Shown: in pieces, positions 18,575 to 27,177 of the stretch
Layout: each line of letters opens with the position of its first letter
How positions within the stretch are numbered: the stretch's first letter is position 1
Origin: Streptomyces sp. BK239
GTDB taxonomy: Bacteria; Actinomycetota; Actinomycetes; Streptomycetales; Streptomycetaceae
Reading direction: 5' to 3'
Length of the DNA stretch: 64,000 bases
NCBI RefSeq assembly: GCF_004217285.1
Contig: NZ_SHKS01000001.1
Coordinates: forward strand, 999,195-1,063,194
The notes under the pieces: model-generated
Seen by the model: the letters and a program-made list of their open reading frames with translations, nothing else
What the model was told of the DNA's origin: nothing
Database searches by the model: none
Made by a program: the position numbers and the translations under genes

Positions 18575-18795
18575 GGGGATCTGCCTCCTTCGAGGGTTGG
18601 GGCCAGGGCCGCGACCAGATTCACATAGCCCGACTTACACCGCATGTCGGATAATTACCGTCTGTGACAGGCTCGGTCGGAGCGTCCCGCCCCGAAACGC
18701 CACGCCGAAGATCGAGTTCGGGCCGTTAACCCCCGCGCCGTCGGGCAGACTCGAAGCAAGCCCGAAGCAAACCTCCCGGAAAGAGGGTGAGTCGT

Positions 18796-20016
18796 GTGGA
18801 CCGCTGCATCGTCCTGGTGGACGCCGGGTATCTGCTGGGGGCCGCCGCGAGTCTCCTCGCCGGGGAGCCCTCACGGTCCCGCATCACCGTCGACCACTCC
18901 GCACTCGTCCAGGGACTGCGCGAACAGGCCGAGTCCGACACGGAACGCCCCCTGCTGCGCATCTACTGGTTCGACGGCGCCCCCGACCGCGTCCCGCAGC
19001 CCGAGCACCGCCGGCTGCGCGTGATGCCCCGGGTCACCGTCCGCCTGGGTGCCCTGACCCGCAGCGACGGCCGCTGGGCGCAGAAGGGCGTCGACGCCGC
19101 CATGCACGCCGAGCTGACCGAACTGGCCCGCAACCGCGCCTGCTCCGACGTCGTGCTGGTCACCGGCGACGGCGATCTGCTGCCCGGCATGATGGCCGCC
19201 AAGGAGCACGGAGTCGCCGTCCACCTGTGGGCCGTCCAGGCCGCCGACGGCGACTACAACCAGTCCGAGGACCTGGTCGCCGAGGCCGACGAACGGCGCG
19301 TGCTGGACCGTACGTGGATCACCAAGGCCGTCCGCGCCAAGGACCTCGGCGGCGTCTGCGCGCCCCAGCCCGCGCCCCGGCCCGAGATCGCCGCGATCCT
19401 CTCCGCGCCGTTGCCCGACTCCGGCCTCGCCCCCGCCGGCGAGCGGCCCCCCGAGGAGGGCGAGCGCGCGCCCGCGCCCCCCGCCTCCGGCAACGGCACG
19501 CAGGAACGCCTCCCCACGCCGAAGGGCGTCCCCACCCCCAAGGACCTCGCCGCACTGCGCGCCCCCGGCGCCCAGACCGTCCAGCACCCCCCGACGGCGA
19601 CCCTGCGCTGGTCCTCCGACAAGGGCTGGGTCGACCGGCCCGGCGTCGCCGCCGAGCCCGCCGAGGCCTCCTCCATGCCGACGCTCGCCCAGCTCACCAC
19701 GGCCGAGCAGCGGTGGGCCGACCGCGAGGAGGACATCACCACCGTCGGCGGCGACCCCTTCGAGGTCGGGCAGGTCTTCGCCCGGCGCTGGACGGACCGC
19801 CTCGGCGACCAGAGCCATCTGCAGAAGCTGTCCGGCATGTACCCGCGCATCCCCCACCGCGTCGACGGCGAACTCCTGCGCTACGCGGCCCGCTTCGGCC
19901 TGCTCGCCCACAAGGACGACCAGATCGACGAACACGACCGCTACGCCATCCGTGCGGGCTTCTGGAGAGAGGTCGACATCCGCACGGCAGCGGAACGAAC
20001 CCCGGCCGCCGACTGA
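18796..20016 (+). CDS. NYN domain-containing protein (PIN-like, LabA-type)
   Basis: A 406-aa protein. The N-terminal ~150 residues form a NYN/PIN-like nuclease domain: the first acidic strand IVLVDAGYLLG, a central KGVDAAMHAELTELA, and VTGDGDLLPGMMAAKEHG carry the Asp residues expected to bind metal in RNA cleavage. A Pro-rich linker (about 190-270) leads to a conserved C-terminal region (about 295-400, with FARRWTDRLGD and RIPHRVDGELLRYAA). An RNA-processing role is inferred from the fold only. I choose the GTG at 18796 because AGAGG is 8 nt upstream; a GTG three codons earlier is almost on top of it. Confidence 0.8.
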   Translation: MDRCIVLVDAGYLLGAAASLLAGEPSRSRITVDHSALVQGLREQAESDTERPLLRIYWFDGAPDRVPQPEHRRLRVMPRVTVRLGALTRSDGRWAQKGVDAAMHAELTELARNRACSDVVLVTGDGDLLPGMMAAKEHGVAVHLWAVQAADGDYNQSEDLVAEADERRVLDRTWITKAVRAKDLGGVCAPQPAPRPEIAAILSAPLPDSGLAPAGERPPEEGERAPAPPASGNGTQERLPTPKGVPTPKDLAALRAPGAQTVQHPPTATLRWSSDKGWVDRPGVAAEPAEASSMPTLAQLTTAEQRWADREEDITTVGGDPFEVGQVFARRWTDRLGDQSHLQKLSGMYPRIPHRVDGELLRYAARFGLLAHKDDQIDEHDRYAIRAGFWREVDIRTAAERTPAAD

Positions 20017-20144
20017 ACGACGCACCGCGCACGGGGTGACCCGACCGTCGGGAGTCGTGCGGGGGAATGGGGAATGCCTCGGAGAAGGTGGCTGGATGCC
20101 CCCGAGGGGGAGTGGGCGGTGTGGACCCCGTAGTCTCGTCCCTT

Positions 20145-21164
20145 GTGAGTACGCGCGCGGCATCGGCACCTCGGCACCGGCATGAGGTCGTGTGCGCCGT
20201 GCGCGACCTGACCAAGACCTACCCGGCGGTGCGCGGGCGGCGCGGATCACCCGCCACGCCGGAGGTCCGCGCCACCGACGACGTACGGCTGGAGGTCCGG
20301 CGCGGCGAGATCTTCGGGCTGCTCGGGCCGAACGGGGCCGGCAAGTCCACCCTCGTCCGCCAGGTCACCGGGCTGATGCGCCCCGACACGGGCAGCGTGG
20401 AGATCCTCGGCCACGACATCGTGCGCCACCCCGAGCGGGCCGCCCGCCTCCTCGCCTACCTCGGTCAGGAGTCCACCGCGCTCGACGACCTCACCGTCTC
20501 CCTCGCCGCCGAGACCACCGGACGCCTGCGCGGCCTCGACGTGGGGCAGGCCCGCCGCGAGCGCGACGACGTCCTCGACGAACTCGGGCTCACCCCGATC
20601 GCCGGACGGCCGCTGCGCAAGCTCTCCGGCGGACAGCGCCGGCTGGCCTGCTTCGCGACCGCCCTGGTGGGGGAGCGGCCCCTGCTGGTGCTGGACGAGC
20701 CGACCACCGGCATGGACCCCGTCGCCCGGCGCGCCGTGTGGTCCGCGGTGGACCGGCGGCGCGCCGAGCGCGGGACCACCGTCCTGCTCGTCACCCACAA
20801 CGTCATCGAGGCCGAGACCGTCCTTGACCGGGTCGCCGTCCTCGACCGGGGCCGCGTCATCGCCTGCGACACGCCGTCCGGGCTGAAGGAACGCGTCGCC
20901 GGCGAGGTGCGGGTGGAGCTGGTGTGGCGGGAGCGGCCCCCGCTGGACGTGCCGGAGGTCGCCGCGCTGCGCGAGCGGGCGCTGGAGGCCGGGCGCCGCT
21001 GGACGCTGCGACTGGCCCCCGAGGAGGCCCGCGCGATCGTCGCCACCGTCACCGGCGGGGCCGCCTTCGCCGCCCTGGACGACTTCACCCTCGCCACGCC
21101 AAGCCTGGAGGACGTCTATTTGGCGCTGGGCGGCGCCGCGCGCCAAGGGCTGGTGAGGGTGTGA
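20145..21164 (+). CDS. ABC transporter ATP-binding protein
   Basis: The 339-aa ATPase of a DrrA-like exporter. It contains Walker A GPNGAGKST, the Q-loop near YLGQEST, the signature LSGGQRRLACF, Walker B LLVLDEPTTGMD and the H-loop VTHN. A C-terminal extension of about 100 residues follows the ATPase core, as in DrrA-type subunits. The true start is probably the GTG at 20145 (VSTRAASAPRHRHEVVC), although the frame is open upstream: TAGTCT at 20131-20136 lies 8 nt before it, which fits a leaderless mRNA. Its stop overlaps the permease start (GTGA). The substrate is unknown. Confidence 0.9.
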   Translation: MSTRAASAPRHRHEVVCAVRDLTKTYPAVRGRRGSPATPEVRATDDVRLEVRRGEIFGLLGPNGAGKSTLVRQVTGLMRPDTGSVEILGHDIVRHPERAARLLAYLGQESTALDDLTVSLAAETTGRLRGLDVGQARRERDDVLDELGLTPIAGRPLRKLSGGQRRLACFATALVGERPLLVLDEPTTGMDPVARRAVWSAVDRRRAERGTTVLLVTHNVIEAETVLDRVAVLDRGRVIACDTPSGLKERVAGEVRVELVWRERPPLDVPEVAALRERALEAGRRWTLRLAPEEARAIVATVTGGAAFAALDDFTLATPSLEDVYLALGGAARQGLVRV

Positions 21165-22105
21165 GCGCACAGGCCGCCGGCACCGGCGCCACGGCGACCG
21201 GGTCGAGCACGACAGCCACGGCATCCGTACCGAACAGGACGACTGGCGGAGTGGACTTTCGAGAGGGAGAGCAGCGCGACGTGAGTGTCGTACCCGCAGA
21301 GGTTCTGCCGAACGGCGTCCTCGCCGTGGACGGGCAGCCGGCCCGGGAGGCGGCCGAGCTCGGCCCGCGGGCCCGGCTGTGGCCGTCGCTCGTGGCCGTC
21401 TACCGGGCGCAGCTGTCCCGCGCGCGCGTGGCGCGCATCCCGCTGCTGTTCGTGGCGACCTTCCAGTCCGTCGGCATCCTGATCATGATGCGCGGGGTCG
21501 TCGACGGCGGGCGCGAGGCGCAGGCCGTGGTCGCCGGCTCGGCGGTCCTCGTCGTCGCCTTCGTGGCGCTGAACCTGCTCGCGCAGTACTTCGGCCAGTT
21601 GCGGGCGAGCGGGGGCCTGGACCACTACGCGACGCTCCCGGTGCCGCCCGCGGCGGTCGTGCTGGGCGCGGCGGGCGCGTACGCGTCCTTCACCGTCCCG
21701 GGGACGCTGGTGACGGCCCTCTTCGGCTGCGCGCTGTTCGGGCTGCCGGTGGCCCACCTGTGGGTGCTGGCGCTGGTGATCCCGCTCGCGGGCGCCGCGC
21801 TGTCCGGGCTCGGCGCGGCCTTCGGGCTGCTCGCGCCCCGGCCCGAGCTGGCCACCGTGCTCGGCCAGCTCGGCATGTCCGCGGCGCTGTTGCTCGGCGT
21901 GCTGCCGCCCGACCGGATGCCGGAGGCGGTCCGTTTCGCCCGCGACCTGCTGCCCTCCACCTACGGCGTCGAGGCCTTCGCGCGGACCTTCCGGACGAGC
22001 CCCGACTGGGCCTTCGTCCTCGGCGACCTCGCGGTGTGCGCCGCTGTCGGCGTCGTCTCCCTTGGCGTCGCGACCTGGGCGTACCGTCGGGCCGCCGTCC
22101 GATGA
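21161..22105 (+). CDS. ABC-2 type transporter permease
   Basis: The membrane partner of the ATPase encoded just before it: 314 aa with six probable membrane segments from residue ~100 to the end. A low-complexity Ala/Thr/Ser N-terminus precedes them. I annotate the GTG that overlaps the ATPase stop (GTGA). A second GTG at 21281 (MSVVPAEVLPNG), with GGGAGA about 10 nt upstream, gives a 274-aa protein and may be the real start because the first 40 residues look poorly constrained. With the ATPase it forms an exporter of unknown substrate. The DUF2567 gene follows after 34 bp. Confidence 0.85.
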   Translation: MSAQAAGTGATATGSSTTATASVPNRTTGGVDFREGEQRDVSVVPAEVLPNGVLAVDGQPAREAAELGPRARLWPSLVAVYRAQLSRARVARIPLLFVATFQSVGILIMMRGVVDGGREAQAVVAGSAVLVVAFVALNLLAQYFGQLRASGGLDHYATLPVPPAAVVLGAAGAYASFTVPGTLVTALFGCALFGLPVAHLWVLALVIPLAGAALSGLGAAFGLLAPRPELATVLGQLGMSAALLLGVLPPDRMPEAVRFARDLLPSTYGVEAFARTFRTSPDWAFVLGDLAVCAAVGVVSLGVATWAYRRAAVR

Positions 22106-22139
22106 CGCGTCCCACCGGGTCGCCTGGCACGATGTCAGG

Positions 22140-22832
22140 GTGACCGCACCGCTGACTCCCCCTCCGCCCCCGCACGACCCGTCCGCGCACGAGGCCTGGC
22201 CCCCGCCGGGCGGACACCCGGGGTATCCGGGCGCGGCGGCCCCCGCCTCGTACGGGCAGGACGGCCCGGGCATGAAGACCGAGCTGCGGGAAGCCGCCGT
22301 GGTCACCGTCGCGGTCACGGTCGCCGGCCTGGTCCTCGGACTGCTGTGGGTGTGGCTCGCGCCGCGGCTGCCGCTGGTCGGCGGCGTGCTGGACGGTCGC
22401 TGGGTGGTCTACCCGGCCGACGCCGAGGGCGAACAGGCCGCGGGCGCGGACGGGACGTTCACGCTGCTGGCGCTGGCCTGCGGCGCGTTGAGCGCGCTCG
22501 CGGTCTTCCTGTGGCGGCGGCGCGGCGGGGTGCCCCTGATCGTCGCGCTGGCCGTCGGCGGCTTCCTCGCGTCGCTCGTGGCGTGGCGGCTCGGGATATG
22601 GCTGGGCCCGGCCCAGGACGTCATCGCGTCCGCGAAGGCGGCGGGGCAGGGGAAGACGTTCTCCGGCCCGCTGAAGCTCACCGCGAAGGGCGCCTGGCTG
22701 GCCTGGCCGGTGGCCGCACTCCTGGTCCACCTCGCCCTCACCGCCCTGTTCGGCCCTCGCGACCCCGAGCCGTACCCCCAGGCACCGCCCCCGAAGACCC
22801 CCGACGGCGACCCCGCCCAGCCGGCCGAGTAA
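22140..22832 (+). CDS. DUF2567-type membrane protein
   Basis: A 230-aa protein with a Pro-rich cytoplasmic N-terminus (1 to about 45) and four membrane segments (about 53-78, 108-127, 132-158 and 185-208), ending in a Pro-rich tail. The pattern matches my memory of DUF2567, a family of actinobacterial membrane proteins without known function. GTG is the start: CACGAT at 22128-22133 is 6 nt before it, consistent with a leaderless transcript separate from the ABC operon. It is convergent with the ybaK-like gene across a short tandem repeat. Confidence 0.75.
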   Translation: MTAPLTPPPPPHDPSAHEAWPPPGGHPGYPGAAAPASYGQDGPGMKTELREAAVVTVAVTVAGLVLGLLWVWLAPRLPLVGGVLDGRWVVYPADAEGEQAAGADGTFTLLALACGALSALAVFLWRRRGGVPLIVALAVGGFLASLVAWRLGIWLGPAQDVIASAKAAGQGKTFSGPLKLTAKGAWLAWPVAALLVHLALTALFGPRDPEPYPQAPPPKTPDGDPAQPAE

Positions 22833-22861
22833 CACTCAGCCCCACAGCCGAGCCGGCCGGC

Positions 22862-22978
22862 CCCGGCCACGGAGGCCCGCCCCGGCCACGGAGGCCCGCT
22901 CGGGCACGGAAGCCCGTCCGCCCACCGAGGCCCGCCCCGGGCACGGAGGCCCGCCCCGGGCACAAAGGCCCGCTCGGA
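22862..22978. repeat. 18-19 bp imperfect tandem repeat, six units
   Basis: Between the convergent DUF2567 and ybaK-like genes, six units of 18-19 bp follow each other. The core GGCCACGGAGGCCCGC recurs with substitutions: the adenine of the CACGGA core is at 22869, 22888, 22906, 22924, 22943 and 22962. Each unit contains a GGCC-centred palindromic core, so the region can form GC-rich secondary structure and may end transcription from both sides. I see no coding function. Confidence 0.8.
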
Positions 22979-23482
22979 TTACGCGCGGCCGATCGGGGCC
23001 AGTACCGCGCCGGTGAGTTCGGCGAGTGCGGTGGGGGACAGCTCGACCTCCAGGCCTCGCCGGCCCGCCGAGACGCACACGGTGGCGTGGGCCTTCGCCG
23101 AGTCGTCGAGCACCGTGGGCAGCCGCTTGCGCTGGCCCAGGGGCGAGATGCCGCCGCGCACATAGCCCGTGGTGCGCTCAGCGAGCGCCGGGTCCGCCAT
23201 GGCCGCGCGCTTGCCGCCGACCGCGGAGGCGAGCGCCTTCAGGTCCAGCGAGCCCGCTACGGGGACCACCGCGACGGTCAGCGCGCCGTCGACGTCCGCG
23301 ACGAGGGTCTTGAAGACCCGGTCGGGGGAGACGCCCATCGCCTCGGCCGCCTCCTCGCCGTAGGAGGGGTGGGCCGGGTCGTGGTCGTAGGAGTGGACGG
23401 TGAAGTCCACGCCCGCGGCCGTCAGGGCCACCGTGGCGGGTGTGCCGCCGGCCTGCTGGGTCTTCCTGGCCTTCTTCGCCAT
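22979..23482 (-). CDS. ybaK: YbaK/EbsC-family aminoacyl-tRNA deacylase
   Basis: A 167-aa YbaK-type protein, which hydrolyses mischarged Cys-tRNA(Pro) in trans and so protects translation accuracy. Family features are present: FKTLVADVDGALTVAVVP with the conserved Lys, then VGGKRAAMADPALAERTTGYVRGGISPLGQ, which ends in the conserved GxxSPxG motif. A basic N-terminal stretch (MAKKARKTQQ) precedes the domain. Length matches the family. The stop lies at the edge of the tandem repeat. The gene is 17 bp from the LON-domain gene, which is transcribed in the same direction. Confidence 0.92.
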   Translation of the reverse strand: MAKKARKTQQAGGTPATVALTAAGVDFTVHSYDHDPAHPSYGEEAAEAMGVSPDRVFKTLVADVDGALTVAVVPVAGSLDLKALASAVGGKRAAMADPALAERTTGYVRGGISPLGQRKRLPTVLDDSAKAHATVCVSAGRRGLEVELSPTALAELTGAVLAPIGRA

Positions 23483-23499
23483 GCCTGCCTTTCCGTCCG

Positions 23500-24240
23500 T
23501 CAGTTCAGGCTCGTCGGCGCGCGCGTCAGATCGGCGGCGGGCAGCGAGGGCAGGCTGCGCAGGATCGCCGTCTCCGCGCGCAGCAGCTCCAGCTCGTCGC
23601 GCAGCCGGGAGGCGGTGTCCGGGGCCTGGAGCAGCCGCTGCTTGGCCGGGGTGTCCAGCATCATCGCGGCGGCCACCAGGTACGACACCACCGACGGGTC
23701 GTCCGGCAGGTCCGTGCCGGTGGCCAGCGTGCGCTCACGTGCTCCCGCCAGCCGCTTCTGGTACTGGCGGAAGGCCCGCAGCACGCCCTCAGCGAGCGTG
23801 CCCGCCTCGTCGCCCTGCTCCTCCGGCAGCTCCTCCAGCTCCGCCGTCAGGAACGCCCCCGACGCCTCCACCGACACGAGCCGCGCCCGGGTCGTGCCGG
23901 TCGCCAGCACCTCGAAGGTGCCGTCGGCCCGCTCCCGGATCGTCGCCGCGTCGGCCACGCAGCCCACGCCGTGGAACGCCCGCGCCGGGTCCTCGCCGAA
24001 GCCGGCCGCGGGCCCCCGCTGGGGGGTGGCCGTCGGGTCGGGCATGCCGGGGGAGCTGGGCGCCACTTCGTGGCCGTCGCGGATGGCGACGACGGCGAAG
24101 CGGCGCGGTTCCTCCTCGGGCGTCTTCAACAAGTCGCGCATCAGGGCGCGATAGCGCTCCTCGAAGACGTTGAGCGGGAGGACTAGCCCCGGGAACAGCA
24201 CCGAGTTCAGGGGGAAGAGCGGCAGCCGGACGGTGGTCAC
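23500..24240 (-). CDS. LON peptidase substrate-binding domain protein
   Basis: A 246-aa protein with only the N-terminal substrate-binding (PUA-like) domain of Lon protease: RLPLFPLNSVLFPGLVLPLNVFE at the start, and GVGCVADAATIRERADGTFEVLATG in the middle. It has no AAA+ or protease domain, so it is not a protease by itself. Its role is unknown; it may be an adaptor or ligand-binding protein. The frame is open upstream into the next gene, but the GTG at 24240 begins the conserved VRLPLFPL strand. It lies 11 bp from the following gene, suggesting an operon. Confidence 0.9.
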   Translation of the reverse strand: MTTVRLPLFPLNSVLFPGLVLPLNVFEERYRALMRDLLKTPEEEPRRFAVVAIRDGHEVAPSSPGMPDPTATPQRGPAAGFGEDPARAFHGVGCVADAATIRERADGTFEVLATGTTRARLVSVEASGAFLTAELEELPEEQGDEAGTLAEGVLRAFRQYQKRLAGARERTLATGTDLPDDPSVVSYLVAAAMMLDTPAKQRLLQAPDTASRLRDELELLRAETAILRSLPSLPAADLTRAPTSLN

Positions 24241-24251
24241 GGCGCAGAAGC

Positions 24252-25289
24252 CTAGTGGCCTTGGGGGCGCGCGTGCTCCCCGTGCCCACCGAGTGGATGC
24301 CCCGACGGCTGCCCGGAGGGTCCCGCGACCACGCCCTCGCGCACCGCGAGGAAGTGTCCCAGCGGGTCGTCCGACAGCCGGCCCCAGGGGAAGGACGTGG
24401 CGTACGGGCCGATCAGGCGCAGCTGGGCGAGGGCGTCGTCGCGTCGGCCGAGGCGGACCAGGACGTACGTCAGGAGGTTGCGGATCTCGGCCGTCCACGG
24501 GTCGGCGGCGGGGAAGCGCGCCGACAGGACCGCGGCCCGGTCCGCGGCGTCGTCGAGCCGGGCGCGCGGCACCTCGGGACCGCAGCCGTCGGTCAGGTAC
24601 GCGAAGGCCGCGCGGACCGGCATCGCCTGGAGGAGCGAGTGCGCCGGGGCGTCCTGCGCGGCCCGGTCGGCGAAGTCGAAGCACTCGCGGTGCGAGCCGT
24701 GCCAGGACTCGGCGAGATAGCGCTTGGCGGCCACATGGCAGCCGTAGTGGTGCGGGGCGCGCCGCACGGCGGCCTCCCACAGCTCGCCGAAGTACTTGTG
24801 GCCGGCGCGGGTGCCGCGCGCGTGGTCCAGCGCGATCCGCCACGGCACCGGGTCGCGGACGTCGGCCTGCGCGGCCGCCGTGATCAGCGGGCTCACCTCG
24901 CGCAGCAGCTCGGTGCGGGCCGGCGAGGGCCAGGCGCGGGTCACCGCGAGCTGGGCGGCCACCAGCAGGACGTCGGGGTCGCGCGGCGCGACGGCACGCC
25001 ACTCCTCGAACCACTCGGGGCGCGAACACGCGAAGGACGCGAGGCGGGTCGCGTAGCGGTCGCGGTACTCCCAGTCGGCCCGCTCGCGGGTGTCGGCCAG
25101 GAGCGCGGCGGCGGCCTCGTACGTGCCGAGCCCGGCCGCGACCAGCGCGGGTCCGAGACGGTCGTCGGGCGCGTCGAGGAGCACCTCGTCGTCGGCGGGG
25201 AGCCCTGCGAGGAGGTGGGGGGCGAGGGTCCGCGCGTGTCGGGACGCGACCGTCCGGGGGGCACGGATGAAGGGGGGCAGCAGAGCCAT
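24252..25289 (-). CDS. Conserved hypothetical protein, helical-repeat type
   Basis: A 345-aa soluble protein rich in Ala, Arg, Asp and His. The middle (about residues 90-290) has alternating helical stretches such as LLVAAQLAVTRAWPSPARTELL, WRIALDHARGTRAGHKYF and FADRAAQDAPAHSLLQAM, which resemble TPR-like helical repeats. The C-terminus is a Gly/His-rich tail. I do not recognise a named family. The ATG has no strong ribosome binding site. A promoter-like TTGACC-N18-TACAGG lies about 55-85 bp upstream. The LON-domain gene is 11 bp downstream. Confidence 0.72.
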   Translation of the reverse strand: MALLPPFIRAPRTVASRHARTLAPHLLAGLPADDEVLLDAPDDRLGPALVAAGLGTYEAAAALLADTRERADWEYRDRYATRLASFACSRPEWFEEWRAVAPRDPDVLLVAAQLAVTRAWPSPARTELLREVSPLITAAAQADVRDPVPWRIALDHARGTRAGHKYFGELWEAAVRRAPHHYGCHVAAKRYLAESWHGSHRECFDFADRAAQDAPAHSLLQAMPVRAAFAYLTDGCGPEVPRARLDDAADRAAVLSARFPAADPWTAEIRNLLTYVLVRLGRRDDALAQLRLIGPYATSFPWGRLSDDPLGHFLAVREGVVAGPSGQPSGHPLGGHGEHARPQGH

Positions 25290-25342
25290 GGTTTCGCTAT
25301 TGAAAAGCCGCGACTCCCGGATGCGCCAGAGGGCGACGGCAA

Positions 25343-25372
25343 CCTGTAGAAAGTTGTACGACCGTAGGTCAA
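25343..25372 (-). promoter_or_regulatory. Sigma-70-like promoter for the 24252-25289 gene
   Basis: Read on the minus strand: TTGACC (25372-25367), an 18-bp spacer, then TACAGG (25348-25343). The surrounding ~40 bp is clearly richer in A+T than its neighbours. The start codon is about 54 bp downstream of the -10 element. It is one of the few places in the window with a near-consensus -35 hexamer. Confidence 0.55.
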
Positions 25373-25421
25373 GGGAAGGTAAAACTGCGCCCCGGTGGTG
25401 ACGCAGCGGGCCAGGGCGGGG

Positions 25422-27002
25422 TCAGCCGCGCCGGAGCAGCCGTGTCGCGCCCGCCGCCACCGTCGTGGCCAGGATCCAGCCCAGCAGGATCATCGCGGCC
25501 TGGAGCCACTGCCAGCCGCCGTTCAGACGCCACTGGCCGGTCTGGCCGAGGTCTATCACCGGCAGCAGCAGATCCAGGGTGAACAGCGCCGGGTTGTACG
25601 GCGGGTGCCCCTGCGGGTTCACCGGCGGATGGTCGGCGTGCGCGAACGCGAGCGAACCCGCCGCCCACAGCACCGCCATCCACACCGCGGCCCGGCCCGG
25701 CCGGTAGCCGTAGGCGACGGCCCAGTCCTGCACGTACCCCCACAGCTTCGCCGCCGGCGGAAGCGTCTCGCGCCGCCTGCGCTGCTTGGCCAGCAGCACC
25801 TCGCGCGCGTCCTCGTCCTCACCGCCGGACCGCAGCACCGCCGCCAGCCGCTCGTACGGCTCCGGCTGGTACTCGGCGGTCGCAGCCGCCACCCACTCCA
25901 GCCGCTCGGCCAGCGGGAACGGGCCCTGCGGCACCAGATTCTCGTAAGCGAAGCCGCCCATGTGCAGACGCCCCGGGCCCGGCCAGGCGGCCGCGCGGTC
26001 CACCAGGTTGACCACCCGCGCCCCCGACAGCACCACCTTGCCCCGCTGCGGCTTCTCCCCCAAGAAACGCAGTTCGGGCGTCTGCACCCGGCGCAGCGAC
26101 AGCTCCTGCTCGTCGGTGAGGTCGAAACGGGCCCGCTCCAGGTCGACGGCGTCCCCGAAGCGCCCGTCGTCCAGCCGCACCCCGCCCCGGCACTCGAAGC
26201 GCTGGACGCGCGTCCCGCGCGCGGGCGTCGTCCCGCTGAGCGCCGTGCCGCCCACGCCCGCTGGCGTCAGATAGACCGAGCGCTCCACGGTCAGCTGCGG
26301 CGCGTTCAGTGCGAACCGGGTGTACGGGTTCGTCAGCCGGGCCCCGCGCAGACTCAGCGACACGCCGATCTTGGCGCTGCGCAGCCGCAGCTCACCGTGC
26401 GACTCCAGCAGCTCGGCCTGGAGGTCCTGGCCGACGGTCAGACCGTCGGCGGCGATCGAGCGCCCGGTGCGGTCGCGGTAGACGATCGCCTGGTTGAGCA
26501 GCAGATCGGTGCCTATGTGCGCGTCGGTGAGCCGCACCCCGTTGTGGAAGCGGCAGCGCGGCAGATGCAGGTCGCCCTCCGTCTGGAGCCTGGCCGCCTC
26601 CAGCCGGGGCACCGAGCAGTCGACCATCCGCAGCGTCGTCACCCGCGCCTCCGGGAGCAGGACGTCCCGCTCGAACCGGCAGCGTTCCAGCTCGACGTAC
26701 GGCTCCACCGTGCCGCCCGCCAGGTCGAGCGTGCCGCTGATCCGCACGCCGGTCAGCTTCAGCGAGGACACCCGGCCCGCGAGCGCGGTCGGCCCCGCCA
26801 GCAGCAGCCAGGCCACGATCCGCGCCCGCACCGTGCGCTCCTCGCCCCACGGATGGCCCCCGTGCGGATCGTCGACGACCGCCTCGCCACTGCTCAGGTC
26901 GTACACACTGCCGTTGCGGAAGGCCTCCCACATGCCCGCCTCGGCGGCGGTCAGATCCTCCGGCACGTCCTGCCCGGCGTGGACGCCGGCCCCCTCCGTC
27001 AC
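25422..27002 (-). CDS. Membrane-anchored protein with beta-helix-like repeats
   Basis: A 526-aa protein. Residues about 50-370 consist of repeating ~20-residue strand-turn units (for example LKLTGVRISGTLDLAGG, GDLHLPRCRFHNGVRLTDA, GELRLRSAKIGVSLSLRGA) that look like a right-handed beta-helix related to pentapeptide-repeat or bactofilin folds. The C-terminus has membrane segments near 440-455 and 500-520. Similar Streptomyces proteins are, as I recall, sometimes named membrane-associated oxidoreductase, but I see no nucleotide-binding or redox motif. The start is the GTG with AGGAGG 11 nt upstream; the frame is open 23 codons further. It is divergent from hisD. Confidence 0.75.
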   Translation of the reverse strand: MTEGAGVHAGQDVPEDLTAAEAGMWEAFRNGSVYDLSSGEAVVDDPHGGHPWGEERTVRARIVAWLLLAGPTALAGRVSSLKLTGVRISGTLDLAGGTVEPYVELERCRFERDVLLPEARVTTLRMVDCSVPRLEAARLQTEGDLHLPRCRFHNGVRLTDAHIGTDLLLNQAIVYRDRTGRSIAADGLTVGQDLQAELLESHGELRLRSAKIGVSLSLRGARLTNPYTRFALNAPQLTVERSVYLTPAGVGGTALSGTTPARGTRVQRFECRGGVRLDDGRFGDAVDLERARFDLTDEQELSLRRVQTPELRFLGEKPQRGKVVLSGARVVNLVDRAAAWPGPGRLHMGGFAYENLVPQGPFPLAERLEWVAAATAEYQPEPYERLAAVLRSGGEDEDAREVLLAKQRRRRETLPPAAKLWGYVQDWAVAYGYRPGRAAVWMAVLWAAGSLAFAHADHPPVNPQGHPPYNPALFTLDLLLPVIDLGQTGQWRLNGGWQWLQAAMILLGWILATTVAAGATRLLRRG

Positions 27003-27177
27003 GCTGTCGTGTCCCTCCTGCTGCTCACGGCTCACGGTCCCCGCGCAACCCGTTGATGCCCGCCCCGCCACCGCCTGACGCTACGGCTGAGGGGGATCTT
27101 CCGGATCCGGCCACGTTCTGTATCAGCCATTGATACGCGCGGACGCCCCCCGATTCCGGTCTGAGACAATTGACGAC

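Noticed and set aside
25422-27002. Oxidoreductase function for the beta-helix membrane protein
   Set aside because: No Rossmann, flavin, heme or Fe-S motif is visible; the repeats and membrane segments point to a structural protein.
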